Source: Eubacteriales bacterium (GTDB lineage Bacteria > Bacillota > Clostridia > Peptostreptococcales > Anaerovoracaceae). From it: a stretch of 8,013 bases of DNA. Below are positions 1-7,355 of the stretch, piece by piece. The stretch lies in contig JAQUYZ010000059.1 of assembly GCA_028691625.1 (NCBI GenBank), positions 1 through 8,013 on the forward strand. The letters are read 5' to 3'. The translations under genes were made by a program, and so were the position numbers. The number at the start of each line of letters is the position of its first letter. Position 1 is the stretch's first letter. The notes beneath the pieces were generated by a model. That model saw only the letters and a list, made by a program, of their open reading frames with translations, was not told where the DNA came from and ran no database searches.

Positions 1-2
1 GG

Positions 3-1577
3 TTGAATCTCCCTTCTAAAGGAGAAGCCACCTATCGCCTCGTGATCGATACGGCCAGGGAAGAGGAATTGCTGGGCATATCGATTCCCGAGCTTTATAC
101 AGAGTATGCTTTATACATCAACGGGCAGCTGCTGGTTGGCAATGGAGAACTCGGCAGTACAGCCTTCCGCTTCCTGGATCCTGACGCATTCATGTTCGAA
201 CCGGGGAGCGACAGGATTGAGATCGTTCTTCAAATCAGGAATACCTCTCATGTCAATGCAGGGATCGGACAGAGCCTTGTGCTGGGTACGCCGGACAGAA
301 TCTTCTGGAAGGATGCGGTGGAAGCTGCCGTCGATCTGATTCTGGCCGGCATTTGTCTGTTCGCGGGGATGTATCACTTCGTCTTGTTCCTGTACAGGAG
401 AAAGGACTATAAGCTTTTGTGCTTTACAGCCTTCTGCGTCGCGGTCGCTGTACGGGGGCTGCTTTCAAATGCAACCTATATCATGGACTTTTTCCCTGAA
501 TTGCCTTTCGTGATTGGATCCAGAATCGTTACGGTATCCATCCCTGTTCTGACAGCGTCCATGCTGCTCTATGTCTATTTTATATTCCGGGAAAACCTTT
601 CCAAATGGATTGTCCGTATTCTGGTTTCTGTCAATGTGCTCTATGTCTTTGTCGTTCTTCTTACGGAGCCCTATGTGTATTCTACCGTATTTGTCTGGTA
701 TCTGGCCGTCCCAATGATCACTTGTGCGATTGGACTTTATGTCGGCGTTTTGTCTATGGGAGGGAAAAGCCGGGAAGCGGTATTGTTTCTGGTCGGAACG
801 CTTTGTATTGTGGTGGGCACTGTGAATGATGCGCTGGTTTTCCTTCAGATGATCGACACCGGTTACCGCCTTGGCGTTGGTCTGGCTGCCTTCGCAGTCA
901 TTCAGTCCTTTATTATGGCGATGCAGCACACCAGATTTATTAAGGAGAGAAAGCAGCTTTATGACAGACTTCACGAAACGGATCTTGCATTTTTGCAAGC
1001 TCAGATCAAACCGCATTTTATCTACAATGCGCTGAGTGCCATTTCTCATATGACCGAGACAGAGCCGAAAAAAGCAAAAGCCCTGCTTCTGGACTTTTCC
1101 GATTATCTACGCGGCAGCTTTGACTTCAACAATACCTCCGGACTGACAACTCTTTCGAAGGAAATGGATCTGGCGAAATCATATCTGTCCATTGAAAAGG
1201 CCAGGTTTCGGGAACGACTCAATGTAGAATATGACATCGAAGAAAATCCGCAGGTGCTGATTCCCATGCTCTGCATTCAGCCTGTCGTTGAGAATGCCGT
1301 CAGGCACGGGCTAATGAAGAAAGCGAAAGGCGGAACTGTAAAAATCAAAGTATGGAGTGAAAAAGGGGATACGCATATCCGCGTGGAAGACGACGGCGTC
1401 GGGATCCCAAAGGATCAGATCGAAGAAATTTTAAACAACAGAGCTTCTGCCGGCGGACTTGCGAATATCAACGGGAGATTAAAGCTGAAATTCGGTACGG
1501 GGTTGATGATCCGCAGCAGAAGGAATGAGGGTACCATGGTGGAAATCATTGTGCCCATAAACTCATTCGTAAGATAA
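3..1577 (+). CDS. Sensor histidine kinase, 7TM-DISM / LytS-YesM type (5' partial)
   Basis: Membrane-bound sensor kinase that would autophosphorylate on histidine and pass phosphate to a response regulator not present in this window. The reading frame is open to the left edge. The visible TTG at 3 is probably not the true start, because the first ~95 visible residues look like the end of an extracellular beta-rich sensory domain (YRLVID, LYINGQLL) that should begin upstream. Residues ~108-309 contain about seven hydrophobic segments, as in 7TMR-DISM proteins. The kinase core follows: the phosphoacceptor motif QAQIKPHFIYNAL with His338, the N-box ENAVRHG (430-436), the G1 box DDGVGIP (463-469) and a G2-like GGLANINGRL (484-493). 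These fit the His_kinase (PF06580) plus HATPase_c architecture. The catalytic residues look intact, so I expect an active kinase. The ligand cannot be inferred. The gene is followed after 13 bases by the EFR1 ferredoxin gene, suggesting one operon. Confidence 0.92.
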   Translation: MNLPSKGEATYRLVIDTAREEELLGISIPELYTEYALYINGQLLVGNGELGSTAFRFLDPDAFMFEPGSDRIEIVLQIRNTSHVNAGIGQSLVLGTPDRIFWKDAVEAAVDLILAGICLFAGMYHFVLFLYRRKDYKLLCFTAFCVAVAVRGLLSNATYIMDFFPELPFVIGSRIVTVSIPVLTASMLLYVYFIFRENLSKWIVRILVSVNVLYVFVVLLTEPYVYSTVFVWYLAVPMITCAIGLYVGVLSMGGKSREAVLFLVGTLCIVVGTVNDALVFLQMIDTGYRLGVGLAAFAVIQSFIMAMQHTRFIKERKQLYDRLHETDLAFLQAQIKPHFIYNALSAISHMTETEPKKAKALLLDFSDYLRGSFDFNNTSGLTTLSKEMDLAKSYLSIEKARFRERLNVEYDIEENPQVLIPMLCIQPVVENAVRHGLMKKAKGGTVKIKVWSEKGDTHIRVEDDGVGIPKDQIEEILNNRASAGGLANINGRLKLKFGTGLMIRSRRNEGTMVEIIVPINSFVR

Positions 1578-1584
1578 GGGAGGA
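1577..1584 (+). promoter_or_regulatory. Ribosome binding site of the EFR1 ferredoxin gene
   Basis: The sequence AGGGAGGA sits 6 bases before the ATG at 1591 and directly abuts the stop codon of the kinase gene. This supports both the chosen start and translational linkage of the two genes. Confidence 0.75.
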
Positions 1585-1590
1585 AGAAAG

Positions 1591-2499
1591 ATGGATCATT
1601 TCAATGCTGTCAACAGTGTCCGGATTTTATATTTTTCGGGAACCGGTGGTACGAAAAGGTTCGCGGAAGCCTTTGAAAAAGAGCTGAAATCCCGGGGCAT
1701 TACCGTTTTCGTCAAGAATCTGGGGGAATCGCTTCAAGAGAAAAAGAATGCTCCTGCCGAGCAGGAAATCGGAGCAGCGGATTTGAACATTCTGCTTTAT
1801 TCTGTTTACGCCATGGATGCGCCGAGGCCGGTTTATGACTGGATCGGGAGCGTGACCGGCCAGGAAGCAGGAAAAAGAATTGCCGTGCTTTCCGTTTCCG
1901 GGGGCGGAGAGATGTGGCCCAATACCGGATCCAGGAGTGACTGCTGCAAGGCGCTGGAAGACAGGGGCTTCCGGATTGTATATGACCGGATGCTGTGCAT
2001 GCCGGCCAACGTAATGGTAAATTACAGCGATCATTTGGTAATGCATCTGCTCAACGTGATCCCCCGTAAGGTGACCCAAATCGTAGAGGAATTGCTTGCG
2101 GGAAGGGTACGGCGTACCGAATCAAAAAAAGGATTTTTCTGCAAAAAATTATCAAGAGTGGAGCGGAAAAACTCCTATCAATTTGCACAGAAATTTCAGA
2201 TCGCAGATCAATGCACCGGCTGCGGCTGGTGTGAACAAAACTGTCCTACAAGGAATATCGAGATCCCGGAATCAGCATCAAAGCCGCGGTTTAAAGACCA
2301 GTGTGTCATTTGCATGCGATGCGTTTACGGCTGTCCGACCAATGCGATCAAGGTGAAAGGGAATTTTGTACTGAAGAACGGTTTTGATCTGTCAGCGGTT
2401 GAAAGGCGCATGAAGGATGTGGAGCTGGCGCCGGTTGAAAAATGCTGCAAGGGCTTGCTCTATAAAGGGGTAAAAGAGTATTTGCTGGATAAGTATTAA
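1591..2499 (+). CDS. EFR1-type ferredoxin (flavodoxin-like domain fused to 2x[4Fe-4S] domain)
   Basis: Predicted cytoplasmic electron-transfer protein of 302 residues. The N-terminal half resembles flavodoxin: the FMN phosphate-loop-like motif YFSGTGGTKRFAE is at residues 14-26, and alternating hydrophobic strands follow (LNILLYSVYAMDAP, RIAVLSVSGGG). The C-terminal part has two classic 4Fe-4S motifs, CTGCGWCEQNC-P (Cys208, 211, 214, 218) and CVICMRCVYGC-P (Cys238, 241, 244, 248). All eight ligands are present. The order and length match the EFR1 family ferrodoxins common in Clostridia. Their partner enzymes and physiological role are mostly unassigned, so I give no specific function. Extra cysteines at 285-286 (EKCCKG) near the C-terminus are not part of the two cluster motifs. 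The gene is tightly placed behind the sensor kinase gene and has its own strong ribosome binding site. Confidence 0.88.
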   Translation: MDHFNAVNSVRILYFSGTGGTKRFAEAFEKELKSRGITVFVKNLGESLQEKKNAPAEQEIGAADLNILLYSVYAMDAPRPVYDWIGSVTGQEAGKRIAVLSVSGGGEMWPNTGSRSDCCKALEDRGFRIVYDRMLCMPANVMVNYSDHLVMHLLNVIPRKVTQIVEELLAGRVRRTESKKGFFCKKLSRVERKNSYQFAQKFQIADQCTGCGWCEQNCPTRNIEIPESASKPRFKDQCVICMRCVYGCPTNAIKVKGNFVLKNGFDLSAVERRMKDVELAPVEKCCKGLLYKGVKEYLLDKY

Positions 2500-2538
2500 T
2501 TGTTGAATCTCTGATATGCGGCCGGCAAAAATAAATTT

Positions 2539-2571
2539 GCTGCTGTAAAAAACTGATAAAAAAACAGCAGC
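2539..2571. repeat. Inverted repeat, possible weak terminator after the EFR1 gene
   Basis: GCTGCTGT (2539-2546) and ACAGCAGC (2564-2571) form a perfect 8-bp inverted repeat with a 17-base A-rich loop, 39 bases after the EFR1 stop. It lacks a proper T-tract on the + strand, so it is at best a weak or Rho-assisted terminator. It could also be chance in AT-rich sequence. Confidence 0.35.
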
Positions 2572-2641
2572 TGCCAAAATAATAATTGTGAAATCAATAA
2601 TAGGAAACCTGATACAAAAAAATATATGCCAAAACACCATT

Positions 2642-2678
2642 CTGTAATAGAATATTTCGTTATGCATTCATATTACAG
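2642..2678. repeat. Inverted repeat (CTGTAATA ... TATTACAG) upstream of the EamA gene promoter
   Basis: CTGTAATA (2642-2649) is an exact reverse complement of TATTACAG (2671-2678). An inner GAAT/ATTC pair (2650-2653 with 2666-2669) extends the stem to 12 bp with one bulged A. It ends 6 bases before the predicted -35 box. It could be an operator, or a hairpin ending transcription from the left. A T-run appears only at 2697-2703, which is too far away for a standard terminator. Confidence 0.4.
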
Positions 2679-2684
2679 TAAGGA

Positions 2685-2713
2685 TTGCTTTTGGAATTTT
2701 TTTCATCTATACT
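2685..2713 (+). promoter_or_regulatory. Sigma-A-type promoter of the EamA transporter gene
   Basis: TTGCTT (2685-2690) and TATACT (2708-2713) are separated by exactly 17 bases, a near-consensus vegetative promoter. Transcription would start near 2720, about 33 bases before the GTG start at 2753. The rest of the 2500-2752 gap holds two inverted repeats and no convincing gene. Confidence 0.65.
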
Positions 2714-2739
2714 ATTTAAGGAATTACAGTTTGGTGAAT

Positions 2740-2743
2740 GGAG
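2740..2743 (+). promoter_or_regulatory. Ribosome binding site that favours the GTG start at 2753
   Basis: GGAG at 2740-2743 is 9 bases before GTG 2753. It overlaps the alternative ATG at 2738, which itself has only a poorly spaced GGAA 14 bases upstream. This decides the start in favour of 2753. Confidence 0.6.
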
Positions 2744-2752
2744 TGTATCATT

Positions 2753-3691
2753 GTGGATCAGAAACAACTTAAGGGAAATCTCCTGCTGTTAACTACTGCT
2801 GTCATTTGGGGTTCTGCCTTTGTTGCGCAAAGAGTCGGAATGGATTTCGTAGGCCCTCTTACCTTTAGCTTTGCGAGATTCGTATTGGCTGTACTTGTTT
2901 TGATTCCTGTCGTATCTTTTATGGATCAATCCGCTAAGAGACAGACTTTGGAGGGAAAGGCGGAGAAGAAGGAACTGACGCAGGAAGAGCAGAAGCAGCA
3001 GAAACGCACATTAGTAAAGGCAAGTATCGTATGCGGCTGTGTCTTGTTTGCAGCAAATATTTTTCAGCAAATCGGGCTTGTTTCCACTTCTGCAGGGAAA
3101 ACCGGCTTTATCACAGCCTTGTACATCGTTCTGGTGCCGCTTTTCAGTGTGGTTCTGAAACACAGACCGAAGCTGAAAAGCTGGATCGGTGTCGTACTAG
3201 GTACCATTGGGCTCTATTTTTTATGCATCACGAGCGCTTTCACCATTGCGCCGGGGGACCTGATCGTGCTCATCGGTGCAGGATTCTGGGCAGCCCATAT
3301 TCTTGTCATCGATCACTTTTTGACAAGGGTAGCGGACCCGGTCAGAATGTCTATGTATCAGTTCATCGTTGTAGCATTCATCAGTTTTGTCGGGATGCTG
3401 ATCTTTGAGGAAGCATCTCTCTCTGCGATTCTAAGCGCTGCGGTTCCGATTTTCTATGCGGGGGCCTTGTCCGGAGGGGTGGGATTCACCTTCCAGATAC
3501 TCGGACAGAGACATACCAATCCGACAGTCGCTTCTCTGATCTTAAGCCTGGAGGCTGTTTTCGCAGCTGTTTTTGGGTTCCTGCTGCTGCAGGAAATGAT
3601 GACCCCGAGAGAAATTGCAGGCTGTCTTCTCATGTTCATCGCAATCATCGTTTCCCAGCTGCCTGACAGGAAAAAGCTGGAATCCATTTAA
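2753..3691 (+). CDS. EamA-family (drug/metabolite transporter superfamily) permease
   Basis: Integral membrane transporter with about ten transmembrane helices in two EamA repeats. Using the GTG start the protein is 312 residues. The longer ATG at 2738 would add five residues (MECII) but lacks a well-placed ribosome binding site. The N-terminus (QLKGNLLLLTTAVIWGSAFVAQRVGM) is typical of DMT proteins. The second repeat begins around the segment GDLIVLIGAGFWAAHILVID, and the C-terminal pattern (TNPTVASLILSLEAVFAAVFGFLLLQE) is the hallmark end-repeat of this family. A strongly charged insert of about 30 residues, rich in Lys, Glu and Gln, separates the second and third helices (roughly residues 57-88). 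It is probably a cytoplasmic loop. The substrate is unknown; amino acid or metabolite export is a common role in the family. It lies 85 bases upstream of cysK, so export of cysteine or a related compound is possible but unproven. Confidence 0.9.
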   Translation: MDQKQLKGNLLLLTTAVIWGSAFVAQRVGMDFVGPLTFSFARFVLAVLVLIPVVSFMDQSAKRQTLEGKAEKKELTQEEQKQQKRTLVKASIVCGCVLFAANIFQQIGLVSTSAGKTGFITALYIVLVPLFSVVLKHRPKLKSWIGVVLGTIGLYFLCITSAFTIAPGDLIVLIGAGFWAAHILVIDHFLTRVADPVRMSMYQFIVVAFISFVGMLIFEEASLSAILSAAVPIFYAGALSGGVGFTFQILGQRHTNPTVASLILSLEAVFAAVFGFLLLQEMMTPREIAGCLLMFIAIIVSQLPDRKKLESI

Positions 3692-3763
3692 TTGAAAGAA
3701 GTTGGAAATAATAATCAGGAGCTGCTGTTTCTGAATTGTTCGGCAAGCTCTGCGCAAGGATAC

Positions 3764-3770
3764 AGGAGGT
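3764..3770 (+). promoter_or_regulatory. Strong ribosome binding site of cysK
   Basis: AGGAGGT lies 6 bases before the ATG at 3777 and fixes the start. The 85-base gap before cysK contains no clear promoter or terminator, no T-box and no S-box-like element, only a weak GAGCT/AGCTC pair. Confidence 0.8.
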
Positions 3771-3776
3771 GTTTTT

Positions 3777-4706
3777 ATGAAAATTTCAAAAAACCTGACG
3801 GAATTGGTAGGAAATACACCATTACTTCATCTTGAACAATACAGCAGGGAGGCAGCTGCGGAAAATGCGGAACTGATCGTGAAGCTCGAGTATTTTAATC
3901 CTCTGGGCAGCGTGAAGGACAGAGCCGCCCTTGCGATGATTGACGATGCTGAGAAGAGCGGCAAATTGAAGGCCGGCAGCGTGATTATTGAACCAACCAG
4001 CGGCAATACCGGCATCGGTCTTGCATTTGTAGCAACGGCCAGAGGCTACCGTATTGTATTGACGATGCCGGAAAGCATGAGTTTGGAGCGAAGAAAGCTT
4101 CTGATGGCATTGGGTGCCGAGCTGGTTCTTACTCCGTCAAATCTTGGCATGAAGGGTGCAATCGCGGAAGCGGAAAAGTTAGCTGCCGAAATACCCAATT
4201 CATTTATTCCCGGCCAGTTTGTCAACCCTGCAAATCCCAGGGTTCACAGGGAGACAACAGCAGAGGAAATCTGGAGGGACACAGACGGACAGGTGGATAT
4301 TTTCGTTGCCGGCGTCGGTACGGGCGGTACGGTGACAGGAGTTGGAGAAGGATTAAAGGAAAAGAGCAGATTTATAAAAATTGTTGCGGTTGAGCCGTTT
4401 GATTCTCCGGTGCTGTCCGGAGGAGAAGCGGGCCCGCATAAGCTCCAGGGGATTGGCGCCGGCTTTGTTCCCGCAGTGCTGAACGTCGGTATTCTGGACG
4501 AAATTATCAAGGTGAAGGCTGAAGATGCCTTCCAAACCCTAAGAATACTCGCACATACCGAGGGTCTTCTTGTGGGGATATCCTCCGGAGCGGCTTTGTA
4601 CGCAGGAACGCTTCTGGCAAAACGGCCGGAAAACGCCGGAAAGCGCATTGTTGTGCTCTTGCCCGATTCAGGGGAACGGTATTTATCTTCAGATTTATTT
4701 ATTTGA
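3777..4706 (+). CDS. cysK: Cysteine synthase A (O-acetylserine sulfhydrylase)
   Basis: Cytoplasmic PLP enzyme that makes L-cysteine from O-acetyl-L-serine and sulfide. The 309-residue length is normal for CysK. Visible landmarks are the N-terminal ELVGNTPLL, the PLP-binding Lys47 in SVKDRA, the substrate loop PTSGNTG (73-79), the conserved [20 protein letters not shown], the phosphate-binding GTGGT (181-185), the active-site gate [12 protein letters not shown] (221-232), SSGAA (269-273) and the C-terminal PDSGERYLS (296-304). All match CysK/CysM-type synthases. I favour CysK over cystathionine beta-synthase because no regulatory domain follows. The gene is followed after 48 bases by an amino acid permease with no terminator between them, so co-transcription is likely. 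The stop codon overlaps a TTGACA sequence. Confidence 0.95.
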   Translation: MKISKNLTELVGNTPLLHLEQYSREAAAENAELIVKLEYFNPLGSVKDRAALAMIDDAEKSGKLKAGSVIIEPTSGNTGIGLAFVATARGYRIVLTMPESMSLERRKLLMALGAELVLTPSNLGMKGAIAEAEKLAAEIPNSFIPGQFVNPANPRVHRETTAEEIWRDTDGQVDIFVAGVGTGGTVTGVGEGLKEKSRFIKIVAVEPFDSPVLSGGEAGPHKLQGIGAGFVPAVLNVGILDEIIKVKAEDAFQTLRILAHTEGLLVGISSGAALYAGTLLAKRPENAGKRIVVLLPDSGERYLSSDLFI

Positions 4707-4736
4707 CAAATTATACCTCAATCGAATGTTTATTGT
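4703..4736 (+). promoter_or_regulatory. Possible internal promoter before the amino acid permease
   Basis: A perfect -35 hexamer TTGACA (4703-4708) overlaps the cysK stop codon. The -10 region is poor: TGTTTA (4727-4732, 18-base spacing) is the best candidate near the right distance. The permease gene could therefore have its own weak promoter as well as read-through from cysK. Confidence 0.3.
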
Positions 4737-4737
4737 T

Positions 4738-4744
4738 AAAGGAG
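4738..4744 (+). promoter_or_regulatory. Ribosome binding site of the APC permease
   Basis: AAAGGAG is 10 bases before the ATG at 4755 and supports that start. The surrounding leader resembles that of the aminotransferase gene at 7531-7551. Confidence 0.65.
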
Positions 4745-4754
4745 TGTGTGTTGA

Positions 4755-6101
4755 ATGGAGCAGCAGAGGCGTGAATATGGCTTATTCACAACAATTGCAA
4801 TGATTGTAGGAATCGTTATCGGTTCCGGAATTTTCTTTAAATCCGACGATATGCTGGGTTATACCAACGGAAATGTGGGACTTGCGGTGCTCGTATTTTG
4901 TATCGCAGCATTTACGATCGTATTCGGATGCCTGTCTTTCAGCCAGTTGGCCGCATTGACGGACAAGCCCGGTGGCGTCATCACCTATGCAAATGAGTTT
5001 GTAGGGAAACGATGCGCATCCATGTTCGGATGGTTTCAGGTGTTTATTTACTATCCGACATTAACGGTATTGATTTCCTGGGTCGTCGGTATTTATGTCG
5101 GACTGACCATGGGTTGGGAGTTAACCTTCGTTGGTATGGTAGGCGTCGGTCTGGTCTGGTTCTTCATCTGTTTCCTCTATAATATTCTGTCCGCAAAAAT
5201 CGGAGGGATTTTCCAGGAAGCATCTGTGATCATCAAATTGATTCCCTTGTTTGCCATCGCAATCGGCGGGCTGATCTTCGGAGATCCGATCGCTGCGATT
5301 CAGAATCCATCGCCGGAAGCGATCCAGGCAACGAAAACCCTTGGCTGGGCAGCGGCAATCGGACCGATCGCTTTCTCCTTTGACGGATGGGTTGTATCCA
5401 CAGCGGTCGCTCATGAGGTGAGAAATTCAAAGAAAAATGTGCCGAAGGCCTTGGTTTTGGCGCCATTATTCGTGCTGGCTGCGTATTTGATGTATTTCCT
5501 GGGTATCACAGGCTACCTTGGGGTTGACCAGGTTATGGAGATGGGAGATACGGCTGTGGCGGTTGCGGCCACCAACCTGCTTGGACCGACCTTTGCGGGA
5601 ATCATCTACGTATTTGTTACCATCTCTGTCATGGGGACGGTAAATGGAGTGATTCTGGGATATATCAGACTTCCGTATTCACTGGCACTGAGAAATGCCA
5701 TCCCCTTCTCCAATTCCTTAAAGAAGATCAATCCCAGGCTCAACATGCCGGTCAATTCTGCTTTCTTTGCAATTGCCGTCTGTGGCGTTTGGTGGGTGAT
5801 CCACTATCTGCAGAATAAATACAGCCTTCTGATCAACGGAGACATCGCGGAAATTGCGATCGCAGTGAGCTATTTGCTCTATATCATTCTTTACTACCAG
5901 GTATTCAGGCTCTGGAGAGAAGGAAGAGTCAAGAGCATCTGGTACGGAGTGGTTTTCCCTGTATTTGCGACTTTGGGATCTCTGTTTGTACTGTTCGGCG
6001 GCTTGTCCAATCCGCAGTTCATCATTTTCGTAATCATCTGCATGATCGCCATCGCCGGCGGATTCTTCTACGGGAAGAATGCATATACTGATGTGCAGTA
6101 G
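4755..6101 (+). CDS. APC-superfamily amino acid permease / exchanger
   Basis: Integral membrane amino acid transporter of 448 residues with about twelve hydrophobic segments and the APC (LeuT-like) fold. The helix-1 substrate-binding motif is IVIGSGIFF (GSGIF at 23-27). Helix 6 carries FSFDGWVV (207-214), the pattern seen in LAT-type and SteT-type exchangers such as the Bacillus serine/threonine exchanger. A charged segment, VAHEVRNSKKNVPKAL, follows as in that family. The N-terminus MEQQRREYGLFTTIAM is a short cytoplasmic tail, so the start fits. The substrate cannot be read from sequence. Adjacency to cysK suggests serine, cysteine or another neutral amino acid, and this is inference. The gene ends before a strong hairpin terminator. 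The protein looks complete, with no frameshift. Confidence 0.92.
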   Translation: MEQQRREYGLFTTIAMIVGIVIGSGIFFKSDDMLGYTNGNVGLAVLVFCIAAFTIVFGCLSFSQLAALTDKPGGVITYANEFVGKRCASMFGWFQVFIYYPTLTVLISWVVGIYVGLTMGWELTFVGMVGVGLVWFFICFLYNILSAKIGGIFQEASVIIKLIPLFAIAIGGLIFGDPIAAIQNPSPEAIQATKTLGWAAAIGPIAFSFDGWVVSTAVAHEVRNSKKNVPKALVLAPLFVLAAYLMYFLGITGYLGVDQVMEMGDTAVAVAATNLLGPTFAGIIYVFVTISVMGTVNGVILGYIRLPYSLALRNAIPFSNSLKKINPRLNMPVNSAFFAIAVCGVWWVIHYLQNKYSLLINGDIAEIAIAVSYLLYIILYYQVFRLWREGRVKSIWYGVVFPVFATLGSLFVLFGGLSNPQFIIFVIICMIAIAGGFFYGKNAYTDVQ

Positions 6102-6137
6102 GACAGATCAGGAAAAGGAAAAGAATAGGTAAAACGA

Positions 6138-6184
6138 AAGGGGGCATCTCAATGATTTCAATAGAAATCAAGGAGTGCCCCCTT
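6138..6184. terminator. Bidirectional intrinsic terminator between convergent permease and PucR regulator
   Basis: The outer stem is 9 bp: AAGGGGGCA (6138-6146) with TGCCCCCTT (6176-6184). An inner CTC/GAG pairing (6148-6150 with 6173-6175) and a perfect TGATTTC/GAAATCA stem (6153-6159 with 6164-6170) close on the loop AATA. On the + strand the stem is followed by TTCTTTGTT-like sequence. On the - strand it is followed by TTTCGTTTTA. It can therefore end both transcripts. The stop codon and last codons of the regulator lie within it. Confidence 0.85.
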
Positions 6185-7349
6185 CTTTGTTCCGATAAAT
6201 AAGATGCAGACGGACAAACAGGTACAGTTGGGCAAAGGAGTTGAAATCCTCTTCCAGATTCAGCAGCGTCCGGATTTTGCCGATGCGGTATCGGATGGTA
6301 TTGCCGTGCTGATACAGCTTTTGTGCGGTCAGCTTGATATTACCGTTGTTTTTCACATATTCCAGCAGGGTTTCCATGAGCTTTGCCCCATGAAGGGCAT
6401 CATACTCTGTGATTGTTGAAAACAGACCGTTATAGTACATTTTTGTCCATGGACTGTCACTGGCGGGCAGTAAAATCTGATCCGGGCCGGATTCACTGAA
6501 TTTCTGCCATACGGTATGATTCAACTGACAGATTTCATGGGCGTAAAGGCTTTCCTGAATAATGACACCGAGGTTCTCCAGTCCTCTTACCGCGCGGCTG
6601 ACGCCGATCCGGTCCATTCCCGTTCTCAATCCCGACTTCTCCAGAAAATTCATGAGCAGCTCTTCCAGAACACCGGAACTGTGGTTTCTGATTTTTTCGG
6701 AAGCCGGATCCTTCATGGTATAGACCACCAGAAGCCCTTGCTGATAATTGATGAAAGAATATACCGTTTCCTCCGGGTCCAGCGGCAGAGTTCTCCATTC
6801 CTCTTGCCATTGGCTTTCTTTTTTTGCCGATGCATAACAGCAGATCAGATGCGGGTGGAAAAACGGATTGATCTCCTTTGCCTTTTTTTTCTTTTGCTCA
6901 GGAGAATGTGCTTCGCCCAAAAGAAATTCTATCTGCGCATTGTGCTCGAAGTTCCTGTTTTGCGTAAGCAGGGCATTTTTGATCGTGTAAATAATATCGT
7001 CGAAGAAGGTATCCGAGAAAAAGAAAATCGGTACCTGACGGGCATCGGAATAGGCCTTCAGATCCTCCGATATCTCATGAAAATAAATATCCTTGACTGC
7101 GATGGCGCTGACCTTTTTGTCAATGAGCATCCGAATGCTGTCCTCCGCCTGCCCGGCATCACTCCTGGCAAGAGACAGCGTTGTGACAACAAATTCGCCC
7201 CGCTTAAAGTTTTTCTCGACTTCATTGGAGGATTCCCATTCGAAAATTCCCGTTCCGGTTACCTGGTTGTAAAGTCCGCCGTAGCCGGAGACGAGTTGAA
7301 ACCTGCGAAATAATGGAAATGAAACAAGCTCCATGACTGTAAGCATCAT
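6168..7349 (-). CDS. PucR-family transcriptional regulator
   Basis: Predicted DNA-binding metabolic regulator of 393 residues. The N-terminus (MMLTVMELVSFPLFRRFQLVSGYGGLYNQV, then GEFVVTTLSLAR) matches the PucR N-terminal sensory domain. The C-terminus has the PucR helix-turn-helix: NNGNIKLTAQKLYQHGNTIRYRIGKIRTLLNL at roughly residues 334-366. The middle part is poorly conserved and has a Lys-rich stretch (EQKKKKAKE). The start is set at the ATG at 7347-7349, or the adjacent second ATG, because AAGGAGG is 6 bases upstream. A longer in-frame TTG at 7382 would lie upstream of the predicted transcription start and encode a basic run absent from relatives. Related proteins regulate purine, amino acid or other nitrogen catabolism, often of neighbouring genes. 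Here the divergent aminotransferase is the most obvious target. The effector is unknown. Confidence 0.88.
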   Translation of the reverse strand: MMLTVMELVSFPLFRRFQLVSGYGGLYNQVTGTGIFEWESSNEVEKNFKRGEFVVTTLSLARSDAGQAEDSIRMLIDKKVSAIAVKDIYFHEISEDLKAYSDARQVPIFFFSDTFFDDIIYTIKNALLTQNRNFEHNAQIEFLLGEAHSPEQKKKKAKEINPFFHPHLICCYASAKKESQWQEEWRTLPLDPEETVYSFINYQQGLLVVYTMKDPASEKIRNHSSGVLEELLMNFLEKSGLRTGMDRIGVSRAVRGLENLGVIIQESLYAHEICQLNHTVWQKFSESGPDQILLPASDSPWTKMYYNGLFSTITEYDALHGAKLMETLLEYVKNNGNIKLTAQKLYQHGNTIRYRIGKIRTLLNLEEDFNSFAQLYLFVRLHLIYRNKEGGTP

Positions 7350-7355
7350 CGCACC

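Noticed and set aside
465..1049. Long open frame of 194 codons on the - strand inside the kinase gene
   Set aside because: It is antisense to a clear kinase sequence, has a His/Asn/Arg-rich composition without domain-like pattern, and is a shadow frame.
2392..2667. Hydrophobic 91-codon frame on the - strand covering the end of EFR1 and part of the intergenic gap
   Set aside because: No ribosome binding site precedes it, the hydrophobicity is explained by AT-rich sequence, and it overlaps the EFR1 coding end.
2500..2752. Possible small RNA or transposon remnant in the AT-rich gap
   Set aside because: No terminal repeats with target duplication, no transposase fragment and no promoter-terminator pair for a small RNA were seen. 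The inverted repeats are better read as regulatory or weak terminator elements.
3692..3776. Possible T-box, S-box or other riboswitch leader before cysK
   Set aside because: The gap is only 85 bases and shows no specifier stem, T-box core or terminator; only a weak 5-bp inverted repeat is present.
4570..4803. 77-codon + frame bridging cysK and the permease
   Set aside because: It overlaps the ends of two well-supported genes in another frame and lacks its own ribosome binding site.
6516..7313. Open frame of 265 codons on the + strand opposite the PucR gene
   Set aside because: The opposite strand encodes a clear PucR-family protein with promoter, ribosome binding site and helix-turn-helix. 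The + frame has no recognisable motif.
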